64,000 nucleotides of DNA from Chrysogorgia sp. JL179-B06 (GCA_035772405.1 JAYKKM010000034.1:401501-465500); one strand, 5' to 3'; positions 23,498-35,059 are shown, counted from the first letter of the stretch. Numbers and translations: made by a program. The notes: generated by a model not told the origin, from the letters alone.

Positions 23498-23984
23498 TTA
23501 AAGTGCACCTGACATCAACATTTTTTATTGTCTTATTTGGAAGAACTTTTATAATGATAAAGTAACTTCTTTTGAAGATTTTCGTTTATTCGCTTTCTTT
23601 TTGAGATATATCAGTTTGTCTGATATGCAAATGTCCGGAATTTACGTCACACACATGCATAATGACTTATCAGAGAATGTTATATATCTTTGCGTTCATC
23701 AAATAAAAACACTAAAGTGTGAATAACACGTGTGCGTGTTTCTCCCACAACACCAAACTTCGCGATTTTAAAGGATTTCGTTCGAGAATGAAAGAGATAC
23801 ACACATTTCTCCAATAAGTCATTATGCATGTGTGACGTAAATTCCGGACATTTGCATATCAAACGAACTGATATATCTCAAAAAGAAAGCGAATAAACGA
23901 AAATCTTCAAAAGAAGTTACTTTATCATTTTAAAAGTTCTTCCAAATCAGACAATAAAAATTTTTGATGTCAGGTGCACTTTAA
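23498..23984. mobile_element. TTAA-flanked palindromic MITE
   Basis: TTAA then AGTGCACCTGACATCA..., with the mirror GATGTCAGGTGCACT before the second TTAA. The arms are palindromic over almost their full length. Confidence 0.85.
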
Positions 23985-24379
23985 GAACTTGTGGAGTTAA
24001 CTCCAGATGAATTGCATGAGTGTGTTAGTATAATGTATTTGTTGTAATAAGTGATATAATAAACGATATCGTAGCACAGACTGTGATATAGTAATATACC
24101 GTCTGTGAATAATACCCGTGCACCAATTGCACCCGAGGGACTAAATTAGAATTTTAAATAGCGTATAAGTGTGTATAAAAGATGTGTGTTTGTTAAATAA
24201 AGTTGTTGTTTTATGATGCTATTCGACGCTGTGAGTGTAAACGATGGTCTTAGTACGTTACAGTAATATGTATACTGTATGATAGTATATATGTAAATGT
24301 ATGTTTGTTAATTCTCAGGGGATGTTCAGCCCTATAGTCATGGTGTCTAACCCGTTGGATCTTGCCTCGTGTATGTAAG

Positions 24380-24460
24380 CACGAAAACAAAATAAATAAT
24401 TCCTGTGTCCTGACCTGAACAAGGACACGTTGTCCGAAACGTCGTCCATTAATATACCTA
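24380..24460 (+). mobile_element. Penelope-type terminus fragment with decayed hammerhead
   Basis: Contains CTGAACAAGGACACGTTGTC followed by CGAAACGTC. Stem II (GGAC/GTCC) and the GAAACGTC block are kept, but the CTGATGA core has changed to CTGAACA, including the essential G8. Likely inactive. Confidence 0.4.
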
Positions 24461-24465
24461 AGTCA

Positions 24466-24999
24466 TAGGAACCGCCCCCCCCCCCATTTTAAATGGGGGG
24501 GGGGGGCTGAGCCCCCCAAAAATCAGGACAAGCGTTGCTAAATTTAATGAGTTTTTTCTCAATTGTATTAGTACGACTATAGAGGCTAGGAGAGAAGCTA
24601 CTTAAGAGTTAAGGTAATCTACCTACGGGCTTTATCTACACGAGATTTTACAAACGGGTGTAACCTGAAGTGTTAGCCAACCCCTAAACCCTTGCCACGC
24701 GAGTGTTAGATTGATTCCAAGACCCTTATGTCAGTACTAAGCGCAAAAATGGCGTCCCCTGGTAAGAGGCAGCAGGCAACTCTTGGTTTCATTTGAACTA
24801 TGATCGCTGCAGAATTAGATGAAATAGTTTGCTCAAATTGCTGCAAATTGTCTTTCGGAGCTTCTAGATTTCACAATTTTCCGGGGGTGGACCCTCGCAA
24901 CTCCTAAAAATGCAGTCACTGATTACCTGTTTGTCGATTTCTGCCCGCCCCCCCTCCCCCCCCCCCGCAACTTTAAATCCGTTCCTACGCCTCTGACCT
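24466..24999. mobile_element. MITE with G/C-rich ends
   Basis: TAGGAACCGCCCCCCC at the left mirrors the CGTTCCTACGCC at the right. Inside is a palindromic poly-C/poly-G hairpin at 24473-24510. No gene. The ATGGCGTCCCCTG/GTAAGA inside is a possible start plus donor, but its phase does not fit LAMTOR3 exon 2. Confidence 0.4.
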
Positions 25000-25011
25000 A
25001 AGTACTCTTAC

Positions 25012-25750
25012 TTAAAGTGCCTATGACATGAAAATTTGGTTCATCTTATATAAAAGAACTACCAAAATAATTAAGAAAATCAATTTACAGCTTTTCCATA
25101 TTTCACTTAGTTGTGGAGTTATTTAGACTTATATGATATTGAAATGAGATGATTTATGACGTCACAAGTTGTGCACAACATTTTAACATATTGGAAAAGC
25201 GCATATATCTTTAAGATTATTGAAGGAAATCACTTGAAACTTTGAATGTGCATAAAGACCACTAAACTGGAGAACATAGGTTTAGTTTTATGGTCGCCAT
25301 GGTAAATGATTAGATTCCAGACCTCTTGATTTTCAAAACAAATTGATTTGTTTTCTTTTCGGTGGGAAACATTTTCGAATTGGTACTGGTTGAGTAGATT
25401 TGTACTAACTTAACTAATTTGAAACTGAAGTTTGACGTTGGTGGAAAGCCTACTATGTTAGAAAACGAAGATTTTTTTCAAAGAGACGTAGTGGTCTGGG
25501 AACTATACTATTACTGTTGTAACATTAAAACTTGAACGATCTTATTCCGTTTAGTGGACATGCAAAGTTTCAAGTAATTTCGTTCAATAATCTTAAAGAT
25601 ATACACGATCTTCCAATATGTAATAACATATAAGTCTAAATATCTCACGAACTAAGTGAAATATGGAAAAGCTTTAAATTGATATTCTTAATTATTTTAA
25701 GAGTTCTTTCAAATAAGATAAACTTAATTTTCATGTCATAGGCACTTTAA
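25012..25750. mobile_element. TTAA-flanked MITE
   Basis: TTAA, AGTGCCTATGACATGAAAAT at the left, and the exact complement ATTTTCATGTCATAGGCACT at the right, then TTAA. Subterminal arms are also inverted. It ends 181 bp before LAMTOR3 exon 2. Confidence 0.85.
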
Positions 25751-25931
25751 GTATTTTTCAACACATTGAAGTTCTTCTCCTATTTCTCCTTATCGCATCC
25801 AGTTCTTTTGAGAACTTAGCAGCTTTCATATTTATGTGTATTCCTGTAATTTAGTTCCCGTAATTTCTATTCATTCTAATTCTTTTCTTTGCATTCTCTT
25901 TCATTCACTTCTCTTTTGAAACTGAGAATAG

Positions 25932-25990
25932 GAATCCAGAATTCTTAGCAGTTTTAGTAACAGATAAAGATGGTGTTCCTATTGTGAAAG
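25932..25990 (+). CDS. LAMTOR3: LAMTOR3, exon 2
   Basis: LAMTOR3 (MP1) is a roadblock-fold subunit of the Ragulator complex on late endosomes and lysosomes. It helps anchor Rag GTPases and mTORC1 and scaffolds MEK1/ERK. This exon encodes NPEFLAVLVTDKDGVPIVK, the first strand and turn of the fold (xxAVLVTDRDGVP is typical). It leaves with one base (G) before the donor GTGAAT. A pyrimidine-rich tract precedes two possible acceptors: AATAG (exon from 25932, used here) or CTGAG (exon from 25927). The start exon upstream, which should carry about 15-20 residues, was not identified. Confidence 0.88.
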
Positions 25991-26016
25991 GTGAATTGGT
26001 TTAAATATTACTTCGT

Positions 26017-27904
26017 TAACTCTTTCCTGTCCGGCCCAGTCAAAATGGTTCATAGCGAGGCGTAAATTACTCTGAAAATCTTCGTACACTTCGTCAAAAA
26101 TCCCAAAAAATCTTTGAAAAAATCCCAAAATCTTACTAATTTTAATAAAAATCCCAGAATCCCAAAATCCCCCCAAAAAACCCACGAAATCTCTAAATAT
26201 TTCAGAAAATACTCGGAAAAAAACAATAAAAACCTCAACATCATCGCAAAATCGAGAAATCCATCAAATTTTGAAAAATCTCCCACGGAATATCCTATTT
26301 AAACCCTTAAAATACCCTTATATCCATTCCATACCCTCGAAATCTCCATGTTCAGTGCAATACTTCATGTAAGAATTTTTTTATCACATGAGGATCTGGA
26401 GAAAAATGGCGACAAACACGTGTTTTGGTAAGTATTGCATATTAATTCGAAATTGCGGAAAAAGTTCGGCGGAAAAAAAAATGGGGAAAATATTTCGAAA
26501 AAAATCTTGAAAAAATCCCAAAATCCCTGAAAATTTGGCAACAGAATCCCAAGAATCTTCATACGCTTTTTTCAGAGTAATTTACCCCTCGGTTCATAGA
26601 AGACCCATGAAGTCGTCAATCGAAAAACACGGCACACGGTAACGCAAGATTAAACATTGAAATTCGACAAGCGCCAGGGACATGAGATCCAGTCACATAC
26701 CAAGTTTGATTTTATTGCTGCCACAGCGAGCGAGCTTTTTCAAATATTGCTTTAGCGCATTGCATTGTGGTCGGACTTTCAGATAGACCCAACATGCAGT
26801 GCGCGGAACAACCAAGCACAATACAATGCGCTGAAAACATGTGCTTTCTTTTCATGCTTTTCCTTTACAGGGACGTTTGCTCAATACTCGTGCATTTTGT
26901 GAGTTTCATCTTTTAAATACATCACATACATATATAAATCGCCTCTAATTCATACGTGAAAGCGTTTGGAGTTCGTTGTGAAATATCCGAGTTATCGTGC
27001 GAGATTTCAGTTGTGTTGTTTTGAATAATTTGTTGAGACGAGTCATCCATAAATTTCTGTTCCATCCTCATCGTATGTCAATTAGTATTTCAGTAGAACC
27101 AGTAGAAAAACAGCCTCGTGCGGGTTATGGATGAAGTATTGTCTGACTTGACAAATCTCATCAACAGTTTTTGCGTGTGCGCTTTCCGAGACAATGCCCC
27201 TTTAAAACTTGTGTATATTATTTATTTCATGTGCGCAAACAGAAAATCAGTTACCGGTTACCGATCAAACACTTTTTGCATTCGCTTTTACTGGCTTTTA
27301 TTGTTATGGCTAGAAAGAACAGTGAGCGTCGTATACCTTAACAAAATTCAAGCACCGGCTTTCTAAATATCTCCATTCGAAGTTAATTTCGAACATATTC
27401 CTGTCAAGTCTCAAGGAAGTGTATGGCAACGACGATGACTTTTGAAACATTCAGTTTCCCAGTGAGTTTTCAGTCAAGTCGCATCTGTTTTGAAAATTAT
27501 ATCATTTGTATTAAATCTCCCGGAAAGCAATGTAGCAATAAAACTACCGGAACTCATTACATTGTTGACGTTTTTGGACAAATTGAGAAAGATTGTTTAT
27601 GTAATATTTCACGTGCTAAAACGCAGCCATGCTAGAAGATCCAGTGATTCAGTACCTTGCAGGTAACCTAGTTTTATAAACAACTCTCATGCGATCGGTG
27701 CCATTTTGAATTTTCAAGATGCTTATACGCAGTCGTGCAAGATGGCCTCTTGTTCGGGAAATTTAAAAGCACAAGTAAAAGCCGGTTTATTGGGCTTTCA
27801 GAAAATGTATAGCTTTCGCAACAGTTATGGTTATTTCCAGAGATATCAATAGAACAAAGAGGTGGTTCAATTTTGGATGTTTTTCAGCCGGACAGGAAAA
27901 GTAC
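26017..27904. mobile_element. TIR DNA element, long copy B
   Basis: Starts TAACTCTTTCCTGTCCGGC and ends in a decayed complement GCCGGACAGGAAAAG. Relative to copy A (913-1338) it is inverted and has an extra kilobase of interior. The open frames at 27118-27366 and 27423-27635 lie inside it but are not recognised as transposase. It starts 27 bp after the LAMTOR3 exon 2 donor and is itself interrupted at 26056-26590. Confidence 0.65.
26056..26590. mobile_element. Nested MITE with 8-9-bp duplication
   Basis: GGTTCATAG at 26047-26055 and again at 26591-26599 flank the element. Its ends, CGAGGCGTAAATTACTCTGA and the complement of TCAGAGTAATTTACCCCTCG, are inverted repeats. The interior is made of AAAATCCC words. 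The duplication length suits Mutator-like or hAT elements. Confidence 0.75.
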
Positions 27905-27929
27905 ATATATATGCAATGAAAAATTCAGT

Positions 27930-28400
27930 TGTAAAATAACTCTTTTGTTTGAAAGAACTCTTGAAACTATGAAGACAAACCATTTACAACTTTTTCATAT
28001 CTCACTTCACTCTTGAGATATTAAGATTTGTTTAATATGTAAATGATCATAGTTTTGACATCACAATGCATAATGACTTATTGAAAAATTCTGCATATCT
28101 TTACCATTATCACATGGAATCGTTTTATGATTTGCATATTTGATGTCATTGGATACATCCACGCACACACACCTGCATTTCAAGTGATTTCATTACATAA
28201 TCTCAAGGATATATAAGCATTTTCAATATAAGTTTTTATGCAGTGTGATGTCATAAGTATGATCATTTACATATCAAACAAATCTTAATATCTCAAGAGT
28301 TAGTGAGATATGGAAAAGTTGCAAATGGTTAGTCACTTAGTCTTTATAGTTTCAAGAGTTCTTTTCAAATAAAAGAGTTATTTCAAATAAAGAGTTAAAA
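27930..28400. mobile_element. Palindromic MITE
   Basis: Arms contain TTGAAAGAACTCTTGAAACT, TTTTCATATCTCACT and ATTAAGATTTGTTTAATATG with complements in reverse order to the right. A truncated relative is at 33130-33450. Inside LAMTOR3 intron 2. Confidence 0.65.
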
Positions 28401-28621
28401 CACGAGTGCATGGCTGATGTTTATGGGCCGCGAATATTTTAACGAACTTGTCAAATGATTTGGAAGTTGTAGAAACGGTACAAACAAATTATTTTAACTC
28501 CGAAAAAGCTCAATTTGAGCAAGTTAACTTCGACAAAACATTGAAAATTTCTTTTGAATTTTCTTCATGAATTATTAATGAATTTTACAAGATTATTTCG
28601 TAATATTTAATGTTTTTTTAG

Positions 28622-28695
28622 TCACACAAGACAAAGTACCAGCTAATGTTCTCCGAGGAAGTTTTCTTGCGACATTCGCATCCGCAACAGAGCAA
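28622..28695 (+). CDS. LAMTOR3: LAMTOR3, exon 3
   Basis: 74 nt between acceptor TTTTTTTAG and donor CAA/GTAAGA. Two leading bases complete a Val codon with exon 2, then TQDKVPANVLRGSFLATFAS and ATEQ follow, ending in phase 0. In the human protein this segment is the helix that contains the P-x-x-LRPGFLSTFALATDQ-type sequence, so the match is clear. Exon phases are consistent with the exons on both sides. Confidence 0.93.
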
Positions 28696-28792
28696 GTAAG
28701 AGTTTTTAAAACACACATTAGTAAAATAAAGTTAAATTTCTGTTGTTTGTAATAAATCATTTACATTGTACAGGTTAATTGGCCCGGTAAGC

Positions 28793-29848
28793 AGTGGCTT
28801 CGCTAGGGGAGGGGCAAGGGGGCATTTGCCCCCCACCCGCTGGAATGTGTAGACATATTTATTATTTTTAACACAGATAACTAAAAAATAAAGTAAAAAC
28901 AACTGGTGGAAACCTAGCGCAAATGAAGCAAACTGAATAAGTATTGAAGAAATCGAAAGCGCTTACCACCCTCCAAGCTCTGGTGTGACAGTGTTTTGCG
29001 TTTGTTTTAAGGTAGCAAGATCCCTCTGAATACATTTTTAATACCATACAATATAACAATTAACCCTTACAACCATTTGATAGAACATATGACAAATAAT
29101 ATTTCCACACAAAAAGTTTGCATAAATTATGCTAATTAGCTGACGAAATGGCCGCCGATTGGTCAAAATCGGGATATACTTCAAACAAGATTTCTCAGGC
29201 AGTTTTAGAGATAAGGTCCTGAATGTTTCTGAGTTTATAGCTTATATACTAAGGCATCTTCTGGTGGTAGTATTTTCAATATAAACTTTCAGCTATTTTC
29301 TGACATGTTTTTTCTTTTTTTTTTCAATTTCCACCACCTAAATTATATTAATTATGTCAGATAATTCAACAAGTATGAATCAGATTCAAAATTCGTACCA
29401 CCATTCCCTAGATATTCCTGTAAGGAGGCTGTGGTGAAAATTTTATTGAAATATATGGGGAAATGAGGGAGAAATAGTGTTTGGAAAATGACAAATTTGT
29501 TTGAAGTATATCCCGATTTTGACCAATCGGCGGCCATTTCGTCAGCTAATTAGCATAATTTATGCAAACGTTTTGTGTGGAAATATTATTTGTCATATGT
29601 TCTATCAAATGGTTGTAAGGGTTAATTATTATATTGTATGGTATTAAAAATGTATTCAGAGGGATCTTGCTACCTTAATACGTGTTAATACGTTTGAATT
29701 TTGCACGTTGGGCCGGGATCATTCTAAAAAGTAACGTGTTCTGGCCTTTGCAGCTAAAGGTACGGAACTGGTCTTACACGTACATTTATAACATTTATGT
29801 GAAAAAAGGTTTTGCCCCCCTAAAGTTTGAAGCCTGGCGCCGCCACTG
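28793..29848. mobile_element. hAT-like TIR element enclosing a palindrome
   Basis: CAGTGGCTTCGCTAGGGG at the left and the complement-like GCCTGGCGCCGCCACTG at the right, both with C-rich subterminal tracts. The inner 29007-29678 is a separate insertion. Inside LAMTOR3 intron 3. Confidence 0.45.
29007..29678. mobile_element. TTAA-flanked palindromic MITE
   Basis: TTAA then GGTAGCAAGATCCCTCTGAA, mirrored at the right before TTAA. Long arms (about 200 bp) include GCTAATTAGCTGACGAAATG and its complement. Confidence 0.85.
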
Positions 29849-30002
29849 CCAAGGTGAGATTGATATTGCGATTACATGAGGCGGGCTATAGCTTGGTAAG
29901 CCGGGATGAGTTTTGAGTTGACGACGATGATTTCAACCCAAAATTCGCAATTACCAAGCAACTGTGTTGCTTCACTTGCAGGGCAAAGTTACGTTAGTTT
30001 TA

Positions 30003-30582
30003 CCATGGATAGTAAATAGACTGGATAGGAAACTGGTTGACGTCAGCGTGAAAACCTAGTTGAAATTCGTGATGTCACGAAGATGTCACGAGTACACAGA
30101 TTTTGCTGAGTTTCTCTTCGACTTCTCCATATTTTCGTATTCAAGTAGCTATATTGAGATTCCAAAATGTTTCATCGTCTTACAAACCTGCCTAAGCCAC
30201 GACCAAATGATCGAGGTAAATGTTGTTCGTCTTTGTTTCAGCTGTTTTCGTTTTGTGGTGAAGAAACTGGCGTCGCAAAACTACCGTTGTTTTAGTTGAA
30301 ATTTGGGACGCGTTTTTCACCGTCTAAAGTTGGATCTTTTCGCCTAAAATGAGTAATGGTAGTCGGATATTCCATCGTAAAGTGGCATTGTGATATTTTT
30401 TGGTAGTTTGACTATCATTTTTAGCTGTATTATTGCTAAACGTTGCGATTTATGGTGATTTTGTGACATCACGATTTGCAACTAGGTTTTCACGCGACCA
30501 ACTGGTGCCTAAACCAATCAGCATGCTGGAAACGTCGCACGTGATCTTAGTTTCCTATCCAGTCTATTTACTATCCATGGTT
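30003..30582. mobile_element. CCATGG MITE family, copy 2
   Basis: Nearly identical to copy 1 (6978-7556), same TIRs, flanked by a 5-bp duplication TTTTA. In LAMTOR3 intron 3. The close identity suggests recent movement. Confidence 0.85.
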
Positions 30583-30769
30583 TTACTGCAGTTTTACACT
30601 GTTATTTATGCTGATAAAAAATGTTGTAAGTATCGTTAATAAAACGATTGTTGGACGTAATGTTTGGATGCGTTAATATACACAATGTTGTAGTGAATGT
30701 GGGAGAGCTCGGAGTAGACAGACGATACGTGGACGATCGTCAAGCTCATATCCTCAGAAAAATTATTCT

Positions 30770-31030
30770 GAGTCCCGTACAGGAATCGAACCTGTAACCT
30801 TCAGTGAGACGCTCTAACCATTGAGCTAACGAGACTCATATGGAGAGCGATGGTTACAATGATTACAAGCATTACCGATATATAGTGACTTCCGCATAAG
30901 CAGTACATATGTCAATCGAACCATACATCATTGTAACCTTCGCTCTCCATCTGAGTCTCGTTAGCTCAATGGTTAGAGCGTCTCACCGGCAATCAGAAGG
31001 TTACAGGTTCGATTCCTGTATACGGGACTC
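30770..31030. repeat. Inverted pair of tRNA-derived repeats
   Basis: The minus-strand copy (30770-30850) and plus-strand copy (30950-31030) both read GTCTCGTTAGCTCAATGGTT and then GGTTCGATTCC, which are box A and box B, with an acceptor-like GTCTCGT/ACGGGAC pairing. The anticodon arm is broken in both, so neither is a working tRNA. Outside the tRNA part the arms continue as ATCATTGTAACC and complement. Confidence 0.65.
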
Positions 31031-31697
31031 GTTTTGGTGCTCTATCTGAGTCCATTTCAGCTATATTTATTCACACAATCAAGTAAACAAACGTGCGACT
31101 GAACGAGCCAAACAGTTTTTCAGCCTGCTTTGCTGGGCCAACTTGGCAAAAAGCCGATTACATGGGGAAAAGGTGAAATTTTCAACTCGCTTAACCAAGT
31201 TGGCCCGGCAAGCAGCAACCAGGAGATCTGGCAAGGCGGGCCAGAGCTTGGTTGACATGTAATCAAAATTTTGAAACAAGATATGATAAATATACGAAGC
31301 GGAGACTCGCCTCATGTAATCGGCCCTTACTTTTTTTGCAGGTAGGCAAAAATAATTTGCAGTTAGCCCTGCGGCCTGCGAGCGAAGCGAGCAGGTTCGC
31401 GAGTCCACGAGTGAGCTACGGCGGGAGACCAAGGGAAATTTTTGAGCAATTAGGCTTCATAAACAGCACACTTTTGAGTAAAATCTAAAGATCACAAATC
31501 ACTTTTTTGTAGTGTAGCCATTATTTTTAAGAAAATATTATTAATAATAGTACCAAGATCAAATAAAAGAAATATTTCATTGTCCAACTATTCGCCTTGT
31601 ACATGAATGTTTATGAATAATAAAAAATTGTGGTAATAGCCACTATAAGTGCTACATGTGGCCTTACTGAATACTGTTGTGTTTTTTTTCCTTTCAG

Positions 31698-31757
31698 GCA
31701 AGTAAACTTGGTCTCAGCAAAAACAAGACCATTGTTTGTTCCTTCTCGTCTTTTCAA
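31698..31757 (+). CDS. LAMTOR3: LAMTOR3, exon 4
   Basis: 60 nt (20 codons, phase 0 to 0) between acceptor CCTTTCAG and donor CAA/GTATGA, encoding ASKLGLSKNKTIVCSFSSFQ. The GSKLGLSKNK block is one of the best conserved in LAMTOR3. The donor is followed only 28 bp later by the TTAA MITE at 31786-32329. Confidence 0.93.
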
Positions 31758-31785
31758 GTATGATTAAATAACTAAATTATTACCT

Positions 31786-32329
31786 TTAAAGGGATATGGC
31801 AATATAAATTAGCTTTGTCTCATTTGAAAGAACTCGTAAAATGGTATAACAAGACCTTTTACAATTTTCCCTTATCTTTTTTGGTTTTCGAAATAATTTG
31901 ACGAAAGACAGCGTGTCGTCCGCCATCTTGGAATTATTTTCGATATGGAATTATTTTCGATTAATTATATATCATAAGTAGGGTAAAGTGAAATTTTTAT
32001 CTTGCCAACCTTACGACATTATGAGTCAGAAACTCGATTATGTTGCACTATTTCCATTTTCAATTGGCCCACAACATTTTAAAAAGCCTTCCGCGGAAAT
32101 TCGGTCACCTATGGATTAGTTTCATCAGGTGCTTGTGACGTCACCAATTTCCTAGGTAATTAGGTCAAATATTACAACAAGATGGCGGATTGTAGACTGT
32201 CTTTTGTCATAATTATCTGAAATATTTCAAAAACCAAGAAAGATACAGAAAAATTGTAAAAGGTCTTATACCATTTTACGAGTTCTTTCAAATGAGACAA
32301 AGTTAATTTATATTGCCATATCCCTTTAA
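31786..32329. mobile_element. TTAA-flanked palindromic MITE
   Basis: TTAA then AGGGATATGGCAATATAAAT, mirrored by ATTTATATTGCCATATCCCT then TTAA. The arms also share TTTGAAAGAACTCGTAAAAT. In LAMTOR3 intron 4. Confidence 0.85.
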
Positions 32330-32477
32330 GCACAATAATTTTGTGAGGGTTCGTCTTACAGTCCATTTTATAAAAATGGCGGGAAAAATCCATGTTTTCC
32401 ATCGAGTTATAGAAACACGGCTTTCAGCCAATCAGCGCGTGCGTTTTTAATTTGTTATTTTATAAATGCAAGTAACA

Positions 32478-33107
32478 CCATGGATTATAAAAAGACTGGA
32501 TAGGAAACTAGCTGACTTCAGCGTGAAAACCTAGTTGAAAATCGTGATATCACGAAGATTGACTTCTCCATATTTTCGTATTCAGGTAGCTATATATTGC
32601 GATTCCAAAAAGTTTCATCGTCTCACAAACCTGCCTAAGCCACGACTAAGTGTTCGAGGTAAATGTTGTTCGTCTTTGTTTCAGCTGTTTTCTTTTTGTT
32701 GTGAAGAAACTGGCGTCGCAAAAACTACCGTTGTTTTAGTTGAAATTTGCGACGCGTTTTTTCACCATCTAAAGTTGGAAGTTTTCGCCTAAAATGAGTA
32801 ATGGTAGTCGGATATTCCATCGTAAAGTGGCATTGTTATATTTTTTGGTAGTTTGACTATCATTTTTAGCTGTATTATTGCTAAAAGTTGCGATTTATGG
32901 AGATTTTGTGACGTCACGATTTTCAGCTAGGTTTTCACGCGAACTGGTGCCTTTTGATAACAGGGCTCCCGTTGATAACAGTGGAATATTCTCGACTGAA
33001 GGGACATACCCTGTTTTAAATAAAAGTTTCTATCTTAACCAATCAGCACGCTGGAAACGTCACACGTGATCTTAGTTTCCTATCCTGTCTTTCTACTATC
33101 CATGGTA
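32478..33107. mobile_element. CCATGG MITE family, copy 3
   Basis: Diverged member with the same ends and a 5-bp duplication TAACA on both sides. An extra roughly 70-bp segment sits near its right end. In LAMTOR3 intron 4. Confidence 0.8.
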
Positions 33108-33129
33108 ACACACTGCATACGTCACACTG

Positions 33130-33450
33130 CATACGTCGCACTGCATACGTCACACTGCATAATGACTTATTGAAAAAGCCTGTCTATCTTTGGGATTCTC
33201 AAATCAAATCACTCGAAACTTCACATGCTTAGTGTTATTTTATACACCCGCAGTTTCAAGTTATTTCGTTCAGTTGCATAATCCCAAAGATACACATGAT
33301 TTTCAGCACAAGACATTATACAGTGTGACATATGCAGAGTGATATCTACATATCAAACAAATCTTCATATCTCAAGAACGAAGTGAGACATGGATGAGTC
33401 GTAAACGCCAATATTTATAATTTCAAGAGTTTTTTAAAGTAAGAGAGTTT
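33130..33450. mobile_element. Truncated palindromic MITE
   Basis: Shares AATGACTTATTGAAAAA and ATCTCAAGAACGAAGTGAGA-type arms with 27930-28400. The left end starts in a short ACACTGCATACGTC tandem repeat. Confidence 0.5.
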
Positions 33451-33597
33451 GTAATAATAAAGTAAATGGTTTGATCCCTGGAGTATCATAAGAAGTGTGA
33501 AGTTGCTCGTCCAGGTTGTTGTACAGTTGTAGTTGTAACATACGTGTACTGCCCACAAACTTCTGACTACTTTGCGACATATACTGACCAACGTGAA

Positions 33598-33785
33598 AGA
33601 CAAAGAACAGCCTCACAAAAGACAAGGTGCAATTTACAAGATCAAGTGCGCCGACTGCCAGGACACTTGTATTGGTGAGACCGGCAGAAACCTAAAAAAT
33701 CAGACTAGCTGATCACAAACGAGCTGCTAGAAATGGGGACAGGACTAATCACATAGCTGAACACCACGTACAAAAGCGACTTACA
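33598..33785 (+). pseudogene. Penelope GIY-YIG endonuclease remnant
   Basis: One frame gives GAIYKIKCADCQDTCIGETG then RNL, the GIY-YIG core with the C-x2-C seen in Penelope elements, soon ended by TGA. A downstream frame-shifted part contains ADHKRAARNGDRTNHIAEHH. A hammerhead motif follows at 34004-34048, as expected for the terminal region of a Penelope-like element. No reverse transcriptase part is present. Confidence 0.65.
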
Positions 33786-33836
33786 TTAAAAAGTTGGTAT
33801 ATTCACATCAATTACCGACACCATACAAAAGAAGTC

Positions 33837-33838
<2 letters not shown>

Positions 33839-33879
<41 letters not shown>
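33839..33879. repeat. (CA)n microsatellite
   Basis: Roughly 20 CA units. Confidence 0.95.
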
Positions 33880-33880
<1 letters not shown>

Positions 33881-34003
33881 AACGAACAATAGACCCACCA
33901 ACGAACAATATGCCCACGCTTAACGCATGACGCAACACCCACTCACATTGATTATGACACAATGAACCAGACGTATAAATATACCTGACAAACACGCTTT
34001 ACT

Positions 34004-34048
34004 TGACTCTGACGATGACCGCCGCTGAGGCCGTCGAAACGTCAGTCA
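34004..34048 (+). ncRNA. Hammerhead ribozyme motif, Penelope type
   Basis: Stem I TGACT/AGTCA encloses CTGACGA (a permitted N7 variant of the core), a stem II with GAC/GTC and GCC/GGC separated by one mismatch, then GAA, palindromic ACGT and C17. Core positions agree with the type I consensus. It lies 218 bp after the GIY-YIG remnant. The very short stem III suggests action as a dimer. Confidence 0.6.
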
Positions 34049-34301
34049 CCAACAACAGTCTTTCTCAAGACTACAACAACCTGGACGATCAACTTCACAC
34101 TGCTAGTAAGAGAGTTTATTGCAAACTGAATTTTTCATTGCATTACATTTTAAATAAACATTACTGTATCTATTTTTTATCTATCGCTGGAATGTTAAAC
34201 CAGATCTTAGGTTAATAACCTCAGATAAATTTTCAAAATATTATTCTGAATTATGTAAATCCTCTCTCCCTTCAGCATTTTATCTATCTTTCCCAAACTA
34301 G

Positions 34302-34365
34302 GTTGTCCAGTTTAATTACCTTCCATTGGTCGTAACAGTGATCGCCACTAGCCAGGCAAATACAG
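34302..34365 (+). CDS. LAMTOR3: LAMTOR3, exon 5
   Basis: 64 nt between acceptor AAACTAG and donor ACAG/GTAACT. It encodes VVQFNYLPLVVTVIATSQAN and T plus one base of a Gly codon. The VVQFNxLPLVV...ANTG block is diagnostic of LAMTOR3 (human VVQFNRLPLVV). The following intron holds the 17-bp minisatellite at 34476-35042. Confidence 0.94.
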
Positions 34366-34475
34366 GTAACTCATTGCTTTCTTTTTTACTCTGAAGGTTT
34401 CAGTTTTCATTTCATATCATTTGGTAAAATGTTCTCAAATGTGTAGTTTCACAGGAAATGACATCAACTCGTTAA

Positions 34476-35042
34476 CTTTATTGACCGTCAACATTATTGA
34501 CCGTTAACTTTATTGACCGTTAACTTTATTGACCGTTAACTTTATCGACCGTTAACTTTATTGACCGTTAACTTTATCGACCGTTAACTTTATTGACCGT
34601 TAACTTTATCGACCGTTAACTTTATTGACCGTTAACTTTATCGACCGTTAACTTTATTGACCGTTAACTTTATTGACCGCTAACTTTATTGACCGTTAAC
34701 TTTATTGACCGTTAACTTTATTGACACCGTTAACTTTATTGACCGTTAACTTTATCGACCGTTAACTTTATTGACCGCTAACTTTATCGACCGTTAACTT
34801 TATTGACCGTTAACTTTATCGACCGTTAACATTATTGACCGTTAACATTATTGACCGTTAACTTTATTGACCGTTAACATTATTGACCGTTAACATTATT
34901 GACCGTTAACATTATTGACCGTGAACATTGACCGTTAACTTTATTGACCGTTAACATTATTGACCGTTAACTTTATTGACCGTTAACTTTATTGACCGTT
35001 AACATTATCGACCGTTAACTTTATTGACCGTTAACTTTATTG
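34476..35042. repeat. 17-bp minisatellite in a LAMTOR3 intron
   Basis: About 33 units of TTGACCGTTAACTTTAT, with recurring variants TCGACC and ACATTAT that tend to group. It stops about 17 bp before the acceptor of exon 6. Confidence 0.95.
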
Positions 35043-35059
35043 TACCCATTCCCTTGTAG

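Noticed and set aside
24749..24761. ATGGCGTCCCCTG/GTAAGA as LAMTOR3 exon 1
   Set aside because: Joining to either acceptor of exon 2 gives an immediate stop, and the sequence lies inside a MITE.
34476..35042. CRISPR-like regular repeat
   Set aside because: Units are directly adjacent without spacers, in an animal intron. It is a minisatellite.
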